Positions 8,693 to 17,935 of a stretch of 64,000 nucleotides of DNA are shown here, piece by piece (within the stretch, counting starts at the first letter, position 1; the number at the start of each line of letters is the position of its first letter). The DNA is from Oribacterium sp. C9. GTDB taxonomy: Bacteria; Bacillota; Clostridia; Lachnospirales; Lachnospiraceae. The translations under genes were made by a program, and so were the position numbers. The stretch covers positions 1-64,000 of the forward strand of contig NZ_MUHW01000014.1 of NCBI RefSeq assembly GCF_002007235.1, in the 5' to 3' direction. Under the pieces are notes generated by a model. The model saw only the letters and a list, made by a program, of their open reading frames with translations, ran no database searches and was not told the DNA's origin.

Positions 8693-9847
8693 TTGGAAAA
8701 TCAGGATTATATGCGGCGTGCTATAGAACTGGCGAAGAAGGGTGAAGGATGGTGTCATCCAAATCCAATGGTGGGAGCAGTTATAGTCAAGGACGGAAGA
8801 ATAATCGGAGAAGGATATCACGAGAGATACGGGGAGTTTCATGCGGAGCGAAATGCCATAAAAAATCTTACCGAGTCTCCTGAAGGGGCGTCGATCTATG
8901 TGACTCTGGAACCCTGCTGTCATCATGGAAAGCAGCCCCCATGTACTGAAGCGATAGTGTCTTCTGGAATAAAAAAAGTTTTTATCGGTTCAAGAGATCC
9001 AAATCCACTGGTTTCGGGAAAGGGAACAGCATATCTGAGAGACCATGGAGTGGAGGTCATAGAGGATTTTCTCAGGGGAGAATGTGATGAGTTGAACCCG
9101 GTATTTTTCCACTATATCACCACTAAAAGCCCATATGTCACTATGAAGTATGCAATGACTATGGACGGAAAGATCGCCACAAAAACAGGTCGATCCAAGT
9201 GGATCACAGGGGAAGAAGCCAGAAAAGAAGTTCAGAAAATGCGTCATGCAGCCATGGGAATCATGGTGGGAATAGGTACAGTTCTTGCTGATGATCCGCT
9301 TCTTAACTGCAGGTTGGAAAACGGCAGGTCACCTGTGAGGATCATCTGCGACAGCAGACTAAGGATACCTATGGATTCACAGATAGTCAGGACGGCAAAG
9401 GAATATAAGACGATAGTAGTAAGCGGATTTCAGGGTTTTCCGGATGGAGAGAGCAGTCTAACCGAAAAAATGGGAGAGCTCTTAGATGCCGGAATTCAGA
9501 TCGTGAATTGTCCGAAACGAGAGTCTGAGAAAGCAGGAAGCAAAAACGAGTCGGATAATTTTTCCGAGATAAATCTGAAAGGACTTATGGATATACTCGG
9601 TGAAAACGGGATAGACAGCATACTTATGGAAGGTGGAGGAAGGTTGAATGAGAGCGCTTTGAATGCCGGAATCGTTAATGAGATCTACACCTTTGTTGCA
9701 CCGAAGATATTTGGAGGAGAAGCCAGATCACCGGTGTGCGGAGAAGGTGTGACTGACCCTGGGGATGCTTATAAGTTCAGCCTGTTATCTGTAGATAAGA
9801 TAGGGGATGACGTCCTTCTCAGGTATCGGAGGAATGCTGAAAGCTAA
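8693..9847 (+). CDS. ribD: Bifunctional riboflavin deaminase/reductase RibD
   Basis: RibD carries out steps two and three of riboflavin synthesis: deamination, then NADPH-dependent reduction of the pyrimidinone intermediate. The N-terminal zinc deaminase domain shows FHAERNAI and EPCCHHGKQPPC, with the zinc-binding His, Cys and Cys and the catalytic Glu. The reductase domain begins near KYAMTMDGKIAT and includes GRSKWITGEEAR and LMEGGGRLNESAL. A TTG start at 8693 is preferred (AGAGGAG upstream, product beginning (M)ENQDYMRRAIELAKKG as in the family). An ATG at 8630 would add 21 unsupported residues. First gene of the FMN-regulated operon. Confidence 0.94.
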   Translation: MENQDYMRRAIELAKKGEGWCHPNPMVGAVIVKDGRIIGEGYHERYGEFHAERNAIKNLTESPEGASIYVTLEPCCHHGKQPPCTEAIVSSGIKKVFIGSRDPNPLVSGKGTAYLRDHGVEVIEDFLRGECDELNPVFFHYITTKSPYVTMKYAMTMDGKIATKTGRSKWITGEEARKEVQKMRHAAMGIMVGIGTVLADDPLLNCRLENGRSPVRIICDSRLRIPMDSQIVRTAKEYKTIVVSGFQGFPDGESSLTEKMGELLDAGIQIVNCPKRESEKAGSKNESDNFSEINLKGLMDILGENGIDSILMEGGGRLNESALNAGIVNEIYTFVAPKIFGGEARSPVCGEGVTDPGDAYKFSLLSVDKIGDDVLLRYRRNAES

Positions 9848-9955
9848 GAAGATGGGACAATCAGAGTGAGTATCGGAAGAATCAGTAGATTCAGGGGATT
9901 ATTTAGTTGAAAAAATGAATGGAGTATGAATGCTTTAGAGAAGAGGATAATAAGT

Positions 9956-10702
9956 ATGTTTACAGGAATCGTAGAGGAGAAAGGCCGCATACGGCGGCTG
10001 GATATCCGGGGCAGCTCCGGAAAGATAGAGGTGTCCTGCAGAAAGGTGCTGGAGGGAACAAAGCTTGGAGACAGCATCGCGGTGAACGGGATATGTCTTA
10101 CGGTGACAGAGCTATATGATGACGGATTCTCCGCGGATATCATGGCGGAGACCGTAAGGAGAAGCTCACTGTCCATGGCGAAACAGCAGGATCATGTTAA
10201 TCTGGAGCGCGCCATGGCGGCAAACGGCAGATTTGGCGGACATATAGTGTCTGGGCATATAGACGGAACCGGAGTGATTCAGGAAGTAAAAAAGGAAGAG
10301 AATGCGGTGTGGTTCACCATAAAGGCACCGGACCGGATACTTAGATACATAATCGAGAAAGGATCCATAGCCATCGATGGCATAAGCCTTACGGTGGCAT
10401 ACGTCGATGATCAGGTTTTTAAAGTGTCCATCATTCCGCATACCATGCAGGAGACAACATTGGCATCCGGAAGACCCGGGGACAGGGTGAACCTTGAAAA
10501 TGATTCTGTCGGGAAGTATGTGGAGAAGCTGCTGGGGCTGAGCGCCGGAGGGACAGGAAAAGCCGGTGAAGGAGCGTGGGGCAGCAGCCCTGGCAGAGAT
10601 TTTGCCGGAGTGAAAAGCGGAGCATACCTGTCAGGAAATGATGCTTCTGCAGGAGACGGTGGCGGCCTCACGATGGAGTTTCTGGAGAGATACGATATAT
10701 AA
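9956..10702 (+). CDS. ribE: Riboflavin synthase alpha chain
   Basis: Converts two molecules of 6,7-dimethyl-8-ribityllumazine into riboflavin. The protein begins MFTGIVEEKG, the family hallmark, and has the duplicated lumazine-binding fold: NGICLTVTEL with GHIVSGHIDGTG in the first half and DGISLTVAYVD with IPHTMQETTL in the second. At 248 residues it is about 30 longer than usual. The surplus is a Gly/Ser-rich linker between VEKLLGL and the terminal LTMEFLERYDI. The in-frame ATG at 9926 is less likely. It lies 108 nt after ribD in the same operon. Confidence 0.94.
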   Translation: MFTGIVEEKGRIRRLDIRGSSGKIEVSCRKVLEGTKLGDSIAVNGICLTVTELYDDGFSADIMAETVRRSSLSMAKQQDHVNLERAMAANGRFGGHIVSGHIDGTGVIQEVKKEENAVWFTIKAPDRILRYIIEKGSIAIDGISLTVAYVDDQVFKVSIIPHTMQETTLASGRPGDRVNLENDSVGKYVEKLLGLSAGGTGKAGEGAWGSSPGRDFAGVKSGAYLSGNDASAGDGGGLTMEFLERYDI

Positions 10703-10840
10703 AAAAATAGATGAGAGTATAACAGCTGATAGTGGCGTTCTGAGGCGAATAGCAGAAAAATACAGGGATATATTGAATGATGCCATGATGTGAGAAGCTG
10801 TAGATAAAAAATTTTAACAGAGGGAGAGGAAGGTAATTAA

Positions 10841-12106
10841 ATGGAGAAGCATTATGCAACTATAGAAAAGGCGCTGGAGGATCTCAGGAATGGAAAGATC
10901 ATTCTTGTTTCGGATGATCCTGACAGAGAAAATGAGTGCGACATGATATGCGCGGCTGAGTTCGCAACACAGGAGAATATCAATTTCATGGCGAGCTACG
11001 CAAAGGGACTTATATGTACGCCCATAAGTCAGAAGCATGCCAGCCGCCTGGGACTTCCGCCGATGGTGATCGAGAACACAGATAATCATGAGACGGCATT
11101 TACAGTTTCAGTAGACCACGTTGAAACCACAACGGGAATTTCCGCAAAGGAGCGTGGATTTACCATGAGAAAGCTGGCAGCAGCAGACTCAAGTCCCCTG
11201 GAGTTCAGAAGACCGGGACATGTATTTCCGCTTATATCGAGAAATGGCGGAGTGCTCACCAGAAACGGACACACAGAAGCAACGGTTGATCTCATGAGGC
11301 TTGCGGGACTTACGGAGTGTGGTGTCTGCTGTGAGATCATGGCAGAGGACGGCACTATGATGCAGTCAGAGGAGCTTTGGGAGCTTGCGGATAAGTATGG
11401 TCTCAGTTTCATAACCATAAAGGATCTTCAGACCTACATCCGCATAAATGAAAAGCATGTTGTTCAGGAGGCTGCAGCGAAGCTTCCGACCAAATACGGC
11501 GATTTTCAGATGTTCGGTTATATCAATGATATAACAGGAGAACATCATGTGGCACTTGTAAAGGGAGACATCGGTGACGGAAAGGACGTACTGTGCAGAG
11601 TTCATTCCGAGTGCCTCACAGGAGATACTTTCGGTTCACTTAGATGTGATTGCGGACTCCAGCTTGAAAAGTCGATGGAGATGATAAACAAAGAGGGCAG
11701 AGGAATCCTCCTCTACATGCGACAGGAAGGCAGAGGAATAGGTCTCATCAATAAGATAAAGGCCTATGCGCTTCAGGAAGAAGGTTACGATACGGTAGAG
11801 GCCAATGTTAAGCTCGGTTTTGCACCGGACCTCCGGGAATACTGGGTAGGCGCACAGATACTGAAGGATCTCGGAGTGAAGTCACTGAGGCTTCTTACAA
11901 ATAATCCTGACAAGGTGTATTCGCTTTCGGATTTCGGTCTCGCCATCAGCGAGCGTGTACCTATCGAGATACCGGCACAGATCTATGACAGACGCTATCT
12001 CAGAACCAAGATGACTAAGATGGGACATATCTTCAAGGCGATAGATCTTGATGAGAGAGACGAGCAGGAAGACCTGCGGATGAAGGCAGATTCTACCTGC
12101 GCATGA
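10841..12106 (+). CDS. ribBA: Bifunctional DHBP synthase / GTP cyclohydrolase II RibBA
   Basis: A 421-residue fusion supplying both precursors of the lumazine. The N-terminal half is 3,4-dihydroxy-2-butanone-4-phosphate synthase ([18 protein letters not shown], and [21 protein letters not shown]). The C-terminal half is GTP cyclohydrolase II, with the zinc cysteines in [15 protein letters not shown] and the substrate motif [13 protein letters not shown] strong AGGGAGAGGAAGG precedes the ATG. A short charged tail follows the cyclohydrolase fold. Third gene of the riboflavin operon. Confidence 0.96.
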   Translation: MEKHYATIEKALEDLRNGKIILVSDDPDRENECDMICAAEFATQENINFMASYAKGLICTPISQKHASRLGLPPMVIENTDNHETAFTVSVDHVETTTGISAKERGFTMRKLAAADSSPLEFRRPGHVFPLISRNGGVLTRNGHTEATVDLMRLAGLTECGVCCEIMAEDGTMMQSEELWELADKYGLSFITIKDLQTYIRINEKHVVQEAAAKLPTKYGDFQMFGYINDITGEHHVALVKGDIGDGKDVLCRVHSECLTGDTFGSLRCDCGLQLEKSMEMINKEGRGILLYMRQEGRGIGLINKIKAYALQEEGYDTVEANVKLGFAPDLREYWVGAQILKDLGVKSLRLLTNNPDKVYSLSDFGLAISERVPIEIPAQIYDRRYLRTKMTKMGHIFKAIDLDERDEQEDLRMKADSTCA

Positions 12107-12148
12107 AGATCAAAACAAAAAAGCAAAATAAGAAAGGGAGAAAATAAA

Positions 12149-12622
12149 ATGAATGAGATCAATGTTTTAGAGGGAAAGCTTGTAGCAAAGGAAGGAATGA
12201 AGGTTGGAATCGTGGCAGCGAGATTTAATGAGATAATCGTTAATAAGCTGGTTGGAGGCGCAGTTGACGGACTTGTACGTCACGGTGTTGAGAGCGATAA
12301 CATTACCGCTGCATGGGTACCGGGAGCCTTTGAGATCCCTGCTGTAGTAAAGAAGATGGCGAAGAGCGGAAAGTATGATGCTGTTATCGCTCTCGGAGCT
12401 GTTATCAGAGGACAGACAAGCCACTACGATTATGTGTGTAACGAAGTCTCAAAGGGAGTTGCGCAGGTCTCACTGGAAACAGGACTTCCTGTAATGTTCG
12501 GAATCCTCACAACGGATAACATCGAGCAGGCTATCTCGAGAGCGGGCAGCAAGGCCGGAAACAAGGGCTATGACTGCGCAGTGGGTGCCATCGAGATGGT
12601 CAATGTTCTGGAGCAGATCTGA
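12149..12622 (+). CDS. ribH: 6,7-dimethyl-8-ribityllumazine synthase
   Basis: Lumazine synthase condenses the butanone phosphate with the ribityl pyrimidine, and in most bacteria assembles into icosahedral shells. At 157 residues it has normal length. Family motifs are [49 protein letters not shown] with the catalytic His, and [25 protein letters not shown] precedes the ATG. It is the last gene of the operon, 42 nt after ribBA; no strong terminator was seen directly behind it. Confidence 0.96.
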   Translation: MNEINVLEGKLVAKEGMKVGIVAARFNEIIVNKLVGGAVDGLVRHGVESDNITAAWVPGAFEIPAVVKKMAKSGKYDAVIALGAVIRGQTSHYDYVCNEVSKGVAQVSLETGLPVMFGILTTDNIEQAISRAGSKAGNKGYDCAVGAIEMVNVLEQI

Positions 12623-12772
12623 CGCGGCTATCAGACATGCAATTTGACACAAAACAACAAAAATTGATGCAAAAATAGAATAAATCACCACAAAATGACG
12701 AAAAATATTTCCGGGAAGATGTATAATAGAAAAAGCTTATAAATAAAAGAATTTTTAAGGAGGTAATTATTT

Positions 12773-13528
12773 ATGGCTAAAACAGCGATCATCACAGGTG
12801 GATCAAGAGGTCTCGGAAAGGCTATGTCTCTTAAGCTCGGAGAGCTTGGTTATAATGTAGTCATTAACTATGTGAGTGATTCATCCAAGGCCAAGGCAGA
12901 GGAAATCGCAGAGCAGTTAAAGAAGGATTACGGTGTTGAAGGACTTGTTGTAAGAGCAGACGTCAGCAAATATGAGGACTGTGAAGCTCTTGTAAAGGCA
13001 GCCCTTGATAAGTTCGGTGACAACATCGACGTCCTCGTAAACAATGCAGGTATCACCAATAACTGCAACTGGATCGACATTAAACATGAACAGTATGAGA
13101 AGGTCATCGCAACAAACCTTATGAGCCTTCTTCATATGACTCATTTGGTTCTTCCTCATATGGTCAACCATTCAGATAAGGAGCATCAGTGCCAGATCGT
13201 GAACATTTCTTCTGTTGGTGGTCTTACAGGTGTTATCAATCAGGCTGATTACTGTGCAGCCAAGTCAGGTGTCATCGGTCTCACCAGAGCCCTTGCCCTT
13301 GAGTTCGCAGGAAGAGGTGTAAGATCCAATGCCATTGCACCTGGCATGATCATGACAGATATGCTGAGAGGAGTTAATCAGGATGAGCTCAATGCTCTTG
13401 CCGCAACTATTCCTGAGGGATACATCGGTGATGTTTCCGATATCGCAGGTGCTCTTGAGTATATTCTTAAGGCGCCGTATCTTACAGGACAGGTAATTTC
13501 ACCGAATGGTGGATTTGTTCTGCAGTAA
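12773..13528 (+). CDS. Short-chain dehydrogenase/reductase (FabG/PhaB-like)
   Basis: A 251-residue NAD(P)-dependent SDR. It has the cofactor motif TGGSRGLGKA at the N-terminus, NNAGI in the middle, and a catalytic Ser-Tyr-Lys set as NISSVGG and YCAAKSG. The C-terminus VISPNGGFVLQ fits the 3-oxoacyl-ACP or acetoacetyl-CoA reductase branch, but the substrate cannot be fixed from sequence. AAGGAGG precedes the ATG, and TATAAT at 12722-12727 is a possible -10 box. It stands alone, closed by the terminator at 13549, and does not look like part of the riboflavin operon. Confidence 0.88.
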   Translation: MAKTAIITGGSRGLGKAMSLKLGELGYNVVINYVSDSSKAKAEEIAEQLKKDYGVEGLVVRADVSKYEDCEALVKAALDKFGDNIDVLVNNAGITNNCNWIDIKHEQYEKVIATNLMSLLHMTHLVLPHMVNHSDKEHQCQIVNISSVGGLTGVINQADYCAAKSGVIGLTRALALEFAGRGVRSNAIAPGMIMTDMLRGVNQDELNALAATIPEGYIGDVSDIAGALEYILKAPYLTGQVISPNGGFVLQ

Positions 13529-13548
13529 ATATATCGCTATAGTATTTT

Positions 13549-13576
13549 GCCCGCGGTTTTGCCGCGGGCTTTTTTT
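13549..13576 (+). terminator. Rho-independent terminator
   Basis: The stem GCCCGCGG/CCGCGGGC with a five-base loop is followed by TTTTTTT. It ends the SDR gene. Confidence 0.92.
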
Positions 13577-13633
13577 ATCAGGCAGTGATGATTGTTTAAT
13601 TTATAAAAATATTGAAGAAATAAATACTAAATA

Positions 13634-13716
13634 GTTAGCCACAACTAACCCATGGGTATATAATGGTCGCGGTAGATTTAATTTAGTTTTAATTTTGGAA
13701 ACCATCGTTTCCAAAA
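13634..13716 (+). promoter_or_regulatory. Promoter with two inverted repeats before the ABC exporter
   Basis: A -10 box TATAAT lies at 13659-13664. GTTAG-6 nt-CTAAC (13634-13649) covers the expected -35 position and could be a repressor operator, perhaps of DtxR/Fur type, which is only a guess. A perfect 10-bp inverted repeat TTTTGGAAAC/GTTTCCAAAA with a CATC spacer (13693-13716) follows the -10 box and ends 15 nt before the start codon. It may be a second operator or a leader hairpin that can cover the ribosome binding site. Confidence 0.55.
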
Positions 13717-13731
13717 GAAAGGGGAACTAAA

Positions 13732-15507
13732 GTGAAAAAGCAATCGTCATTGTCTAAGTTACTTGAGTACACAGGCGGGTACAGAAAGCTTACTTTCTTG
13801 GGACTGTTCCTGTCTGCTGTTGCCATGGTCATGGGTATGGTGCCGTATATCTGTGTATGGCTTTTAATGAGAGATCTGATTTCAGTGGCACCGAGGTACT
13901 CGGAGGCGAGCAACATTTCCGGCTACGGATGGATAGCCTTCTGCTCGGCGGTATCCGGAATCCTGATTTATTTTGCGGCTCTGATGTGCACCCATATCGC
14001 AGCCTTTAGAACAGCCTCCAACATCAGAAAGCAGGGTATGGCACACCTGATGAAAGTGCCACTCGGCTTTTTTGATGATAATGCTTCCGGCATGCTGCGT
14101 AACCGACTGGATGGTGCAGCAGCGGAAACGGAGACATTACTGGCACATAACCTTGCAGACATAGTAGGAACAGTGGCGATGTTTATATCCACTATAGTTC
14201 TGATGTTTGTATTTGACTGGCGTATGGGGGCTGCGTGTCTTATGGCTGCAGTGGTATCAATACTGGCGCTTTTATATATGATGGGAGGGAAAAACGCAAG
14301 ATTCATAGCGGAATATCAGGCGGCTCAGGACAACATGAGCAAGGCCGGCACAGAGTATGTGAGGGGAATGCCTGTGGTAAAGGTGTTCCAGCAGACAGTG
14401 TATTCCTTCAAAAACTTCAGAGATGCAATTGAGGAATACAGCGAAAAGGCAGAATGTGTGCAGGACAAGATCTGTAAGATACCACAATCCATTAACCTGA
14501 CAGCTACTGAGGGCGCTTTTGCGTTTATGGTACCGGTGGCGCTCTTTATCGCACCGAAAGCTCTGGCGGGAGGAACATTCGCATCCTTCGTTGCTGACTT
14601 TGCATTCTATGCGGTATTTTCTGCCATCATTTCAACTGCTCTTGCTAGGATAATGTTTGCTGCCAATGGAACAATGCTTGCGGATACAGCCATGAAAAGA
14701 ATAGAGACTGTCATGAATGCACCGGTTCTTTCTCAGCCGGCAGTATCCGGGATGCCGGAAGGAAATGATGTTGAGTTTAGAAATGTATCATTCACGTATG
14801 AAGGAAGTGAGGTTCCGGCTCTTTCTGATCTGTCATTTACGATAAGGTCAGGAGAGACCGTGGCTCTGGTGGGACCTTCCGGCGGCGGAAAGACTACGGC
14901 TGCCAGCCTTATCCCGAGATTCTGGGATGTGACGGAAGGAGAGGTGCTTATAGGTGGCGTTAATGTCAAAAATATATCCCCGGATGTTCTCATGGACAGG
15001 ATCGCCTTTGTATTTCAGAATAACAGACTTTTTAAGACTTCCATACTGGAGAATGTGAGAGCGGCGAAGCCCGATGCCACAAGAAGAGAGGTCATGGAGG
15101 CTCTGGAAGCAGCACAGTGCATGGATATCATCGATAAGCTTCCAAAGGGGATCGACACTGTCATAGGGACGGAGGGAACTTATCTTTCCGGAGGTGAGCA
15201 GCAGAGAGTTGCTCTTGCAAGGGCCATACTGAAGGATGCTCCTGTCATAGTGCTTGACGAGGCGACAGCATTTGCAGATCCTGAAAATGAGGTGCTTATA
15301 CAGAGAGCATTAAAGCGACTTACAGAGGGAAAAACGGTCATCATGATAGCCCACAGACTGTCAACTGTTGTGGGGGCTGACAAGATACTGGTGTTATCAG
15401 ATGGAAGGATAGTGGAAGAGGGAACTCACGAGGCATTAAAAAAGAATGGCGGATTATATGAAAAGATGTGGAAGGACTACAATGAGGCCGTTCAGTGGAA
15501 GATATAG
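13732..15507 (+). CDS. ABC transporter, fused permease and ATPase, subunit 1
   Basis: A 591-residue half-transporter. Six membrane helices fill residues 15-310. The nucleotide-binding domain has Walker A (VGPSGGGKTTA), Q-loop (FQNNRLF), signature (LSGGEQQ), Walker B (VIVLDEA) and the H-loop (IAHRLST). It starts with GTG at 13732 behind AAGAAAGGGGA. Together with the next gene it should form a heterodimeric type IV ABC protein. The pair resembles YbtP/YbtQ-IrtA/IrtB-like and multidrug heterodimers, so the substrate is open. LDEATAFADPEN departs from the usual SALD wording after Walker B. Confidence 0.9.
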   Translation: MKKQSSLSKLLEYTGGYRKLTFLGLFLSAVAMVMGMVPYICVWLLMRDLISVAPRYSEASNISGYGWIAFCSAVSGILIYFAALMCTHIAAFRTASNIRKQGMAHLMKVPLGFFDDNASGMLRNRLDGAAAETETLLAHNLADIVGTVAMFISTIVLMFVFDWRMGAACLMAAVVSILALLYMMGGKNARFIAEYQAAQDNMSKAGTEYVRGMPVVKVFQQTVYSFKNFRDAIEEYSEKAECVQDKICKIPQSINLTATEGAFAFMVPVALFIAPKALAGGTFASFVADFAFYAVFSAIISTALARIMFAANGTMLADTAMKRIETVMNAPVLSQPAVSGMPEGNDVEFRNVSFTYEGSEVPALSDLSFTIRSGETVALVGPSGGGKTTAASLIPRFWDVTEGEVLIGGVNVKNISPDVLMDRIAFVFQNNRLFKTSILENVRAAKPDATRREVMEALEAAQCMDIIDKLPKGIDTVIGTEGTYLSGGEQQRVALARAILKDAPVIVLDEATAFADPENEVLIQRALKRLTEGKTVIMIAHRLSTVVGADKILVLSDGRIVEEGTHEALKKNGGLYEKMWKDYNEAVQWKI

Positions 15508-15589
15508 GCGGAAGGATACATACAGAAAAATCGGCAGATGTGTAGCCGGATGTTCATAAAAGTACAAATACAGAAGGAGGCTTATAATC

Positions 15590-17332
15590 ATGTTTGGTGA
15601 AAGTTTCAAACGTAAATATGCCCTTTCGGATAAGGGCGTTTCAAATACTAAAAAGGGCGTGTTCTGGACGGTGATAGTAAACCTTGTTGTCATGGGAGGA
15701 ATGGGAATACTGTATCTTCTTATGAATGATTATATGGGGACTCTTACGGAGGGTAAAGCCCTGCCGAATTGGACGGAGTATATAGTGATGACATTGGCAT
15801 TTCTCGTGCTGTCCATGGTTACTCATGTTGAGCAGTATGCCTCGACTTATGGGCTTGTCTACGGGGAAGTCAGGGATATGCGTATAGGAATTGCAGAGCG
15901 CTTAAGGCAGCTTCCCCTCAGCTTTTTCGGGAAAAGGGATCTTGCGGATCTCACTGAGACCATCATGGGAGACGTGAACCGCATGGAGCACGTTTGGTCA
16001 CATGTTATGGGATATCTGTACGGAACCTATATTTCCACGGCTATCGTTGCGGTGATCCTTTTTATGTATAACTGGAAGCTGGGGATAGCCTGTCTATGGG
16101 GCGTGCCGGTGGCCTTCGGACTTCTTTTCGGAAGCAGAAAAATGGCTAAAGAAAATGCCGAGATGACGAAGAAGGCCGCCATCAGGGTGTCGGATGGCAT
16201 TCAGGAGACACTGGAAAATATACGTGAGATACATGCGGTGAATCAGGAAGAAAAGTATCTTTCGGAGCTCAACAGGCGGATAGACGAGCACGAAAGCACG
16301 ATGCTGAAGGGGGAACTGGCAACGGGGATTTTTGTGAACGCTGCAAGTGTCATCATGCGTCTCGGTGTTGCCACTACTATCCTCACTGGAGCGAAGCTTA
16401 TCCTGACCGGACAGGTGCCTTTCATGGTAATGTTTATGTTCCTCCTTGTCATCACGAGGATATACGCTCCGTTCGATCAGAGTCTTGCCCTTATCGCCGA
16501 GGTATTTATGTCTGAGGTTTCCGCCGGAAGACTCATGGAGATCTATGATACTGAAAGAGCAACCGGAGCTCAGGTACTTAATCCTTCCGGACATGATATC
16601 ACCTTTGAAAATGTCTCCTTTGCCTATGATGATGAAAAGGTTCTCGATGGTGTAAGCTTCACAGCCAGGGAAGGGGAAGTAACAGCACTTGTGGGACCTT
16701 CCGGTTCAGGAAAGAGCACCTGCGCGAGACTTGCTGCAAGGCTATGGGATATCGACAAAGGAAGCATAAAGATGGGCGGAGTGGATATCGCTTCAGTAGA
16801 GCCGGAAACATTGCTGTCAGACTATTCCTTTGTATTTCAGGATGTAATGCTTTTTGACGATACTGTCATGGAAAACATTCGTCTCGGAAAGCATGGAGCG
16901 ACGGATGAGGAGGTCATGAATGCAGCACGGGCTGCAAACTGTGACGAGTTTGTGCAGAAGCTTCCAAAGGGATATGACACAAGGATAGGAGAAAACGGAG
17001 CGAAGCTGTCAGGCGGAGAGAGGCAGCGAATATCTATAGCGAGAGCACTTCTCAAGAATGCGCCTATCGTGCTTCTGGATGAAGCAACAGCTTCGCTTGA
17101 TGTTGAGAATGAGACCAAGGTTCAGGGCGCCCTGTCACGGCTTTTGAGAAACAGGACCGTGCTTGTCATCGCCCACAGAATGAGAACCGTGGAGAAGGCT
17201 GACAAGGTGGTCGTTCTGAAGGACGGTCATGTGGCAGAAGAAGGAGATCCTGTAAAGCTCAAAGATGACAGGAACAGCATCTTCGGGCATATGCTGGCGC
17301 TTCAGACTCAGGGTGCGGCGTGGAGTATATGA
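15590..17332 (+). CDS. ABC transporter, fused permease and ATPase, subunit 2
   Basis: A 580-residue partner of the preceding half-transporter, 82 nt downstream with its own AGGAGG. Six membrane helices occupy residues 20-310. The ATPase shows Walker A (VGPSGSGKST), Q-loop (FQDVMLF), signature (LSGGERQR), Walker B and D-loop (IVLLDEATASLD) and the H-loop (IAHRMRT). All catalytic motifs are intact here, so this subunit can probably hydrolyse ATP. It ends about 28 nt before the promoter of the tRNA cluster. Confidence 0.9.
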   Translation: MFGESFKRKYALSDKGVSNTKKGVFWTVIVNLVVMGGMGILYLLMNDYMGTLTEGKALPNWTEYIVMTLAFLVLSMVTHVEQYASTYGLVYGEVRDMRIGIAERLRQLPLSFFGKRDLADLTETIMGDVNRMEHVWSHVMGYLYGTYISTAIVAVILFMYNWKLGIACLWGVPVAFGLLFGSRKMAKENAEMTKKAAIRVSDGIQETLENIREIHAVNQEEKYLSELNRRIDEHESTMLKGELATGIFVNAASVIMRLGVATTILTGAKLILTGQVPFMVMFMFLLVITRIYAPFDQSLALIAEVFMSEVSAGRLMEIYDTERATGAQVLNPSGHDITFENVSFAYDDEKVLDGVSFTAREGEVTALVGPSGSGKSTCARLAARLWDIDKGSIKMGGVDIASVEPETLLSDYSFVFQDVMLFDDTVMENIRLGKHGATDEEVMNAARAANCDEFVQKLPKGYDTRIGENGAKLSGGERQRISIARALLKNAPIVLLDEATASLDVENETKVQGALSRLLRNRTVLVIAHRMRTVEKADKVVVLKDGHVAEEGDPVKLKDDRNSIFGHMLALQTQGAAWSI

Positions 17333-17359
17333 GAAATTTCAAAAAAATAATATTTTTTG

Positions 17360-17388
17360 TTGACAAAGGCTTTTCAGTTGTGTATTAT
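17360..17388 (+). promoter_or_regulatory. Sigma-A promoter of the tRNA cluster
   Basis: TTGACA (17360-17365) and TATTAT (17383-17388) are separated by exactly 17 nt, and the first tRNA starts 40 nt later. This is a near-consensus housekeeping promoter. Confidence 0.82.
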
Positions 17389-17428
17389 AACACTCGCGTC
17401 ACCGATAAGCGGTTCGCAAAAAGCCTTT

Positions 17429-17499
17429 GCGGGTGTAGTTCAATGGTAGAATGTCAGCCTTCCAAGCTGAACATGTGGGTTCGATTCCCATCACCCGCT
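17429..17499 (+). tRNA. tRNA-Gly (anticodon TCC)
   Basis: A 71-nt cloverleaf. The acceptor arm GCGGGTG pairs with CACCCGC and has discriminator T. The anticodon stem CAGCC/GGCTG-type arm holds loop CTTCCAA (anticodon TCC), and the T-arm contains GTTCGATTC. No CCA is encoded. Confidence 0.95.
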
Positions 17500-17504
17500 G
17501 CGTT

Positions 17505-17577
<73 letters not shown>

Positions 17578-17682
17578 TTCAAGATACTGAAATTCAGCGA
17601 TAACATTCACACTGCTTTTCATTATCTTTTGTATAATGTTTTCGTTCTTCACAGAAATGAAAGTTGAACGAGCATTAATAAT

Positions 17683-17754
17683 GCGCGAGTAGTAGAGTGG
17701 TACTACGTCGCCTTGCCAAGGCGAAGATCGCGGGTTCGATCCCCGTCTCGCGCT
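17683..17754 (+). tRNA. tRNA-Gly (anticodon GCC), first copy
   Basis: A 72-nt cloverleaf. The acceptor GCGCGAG pairs with CTCGCGC and has discriminator T. The anticodon stem TCGCC/GGCGA holds loop TTGCCAA (GCC). It is identical base for base to the tRNA at 46424-46495, into which the prophage is inserted. TATAAT at 17632-17637 may be its own -10 box. Confidence 0.95.
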
Positions 17755-17758
17755 TCTC

Positions 17759-17788
17759 AACTCCCAGAGGATTTCCTCTGGGAGTTTT
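17759..17788 (+). terminator. Rho-independent terminator behind the tRNA cluster
   Basis: A 12-bp stem AACTCCCAGAGG/CCTCTGGGAGTT with an ATTT loop is followed by T residues, 5 nt after the tRNA end. Confidence 0.85.
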
Positions 17789-17839
17789 CGCGTTCGACAG
17801 GGATCGAACCCAGGGGTTCGTCTCGCCTCCGGCTCGGTA

Positions 17840-17873
17840 GGCGCTAAGCATGTGCCAAAGGGCACATAGCGCC
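17840..17873. repeat. Strong GC-rich hairpin next to a tRNA fragment
   Basis: GGCGCT-AAGCA-TGTGCC pairs with GGCACA-T-AGCGCC around a four-base loop. It lies inside the 132-bp stretch bounded by two copies of the tRNA-Gly 3' end. On the minus strand nearby is a T-arm-like GGGTTCGATCC. No T-run follows, so it is not a simple terminator; it may be a dispersed repeat or structural element. Confidence 0.5.
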
Positions 17874-17886
17874 CCCGTCTCGCGCT
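17873..17886 (+). repeat. Duplicated 3' end of tRNA-Gly (att-site scar)
   Basis: CCCCGTCTCGCGCT repeats the last 14 nt of the tRNA-Gly(GCC) at 17741-17754, 132 bp downstream. It is followed by CGATTTTT and a terminator closely matching what follows the second tRNA-Gly at 46424. This is the footprint expected when a tRNA-targeting element integrates and restores the gene end. Confidence 0.75.
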
Positions 17887-17898
17887 CGATTTTTCAAG

Positions 17899-17935
17899 AA
17901 GGAATCCTTGATTTTTCAAGGGTTCCTTTTCTTTA
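17899..17935 (+). terminator. Terminator shared with the second tRNA-Gly locus
   Basis: AAGGAATCCTTG pairs with CAAGGGTTCCTT around a five-base loop and runs into TTTCTTT. Nearly the same hairpin follows the other tRNA-Gly(GCC), at 46508-46543. Confidence 0.75.

Noticed and set aside
16094-16594. 166-codon minus-strand frame inside the second ABC subunit
   Set aside because: It is antisense to the membrane domain of an intact transporter, with His/Ser/Arg-rich composition typical of shadow frames.
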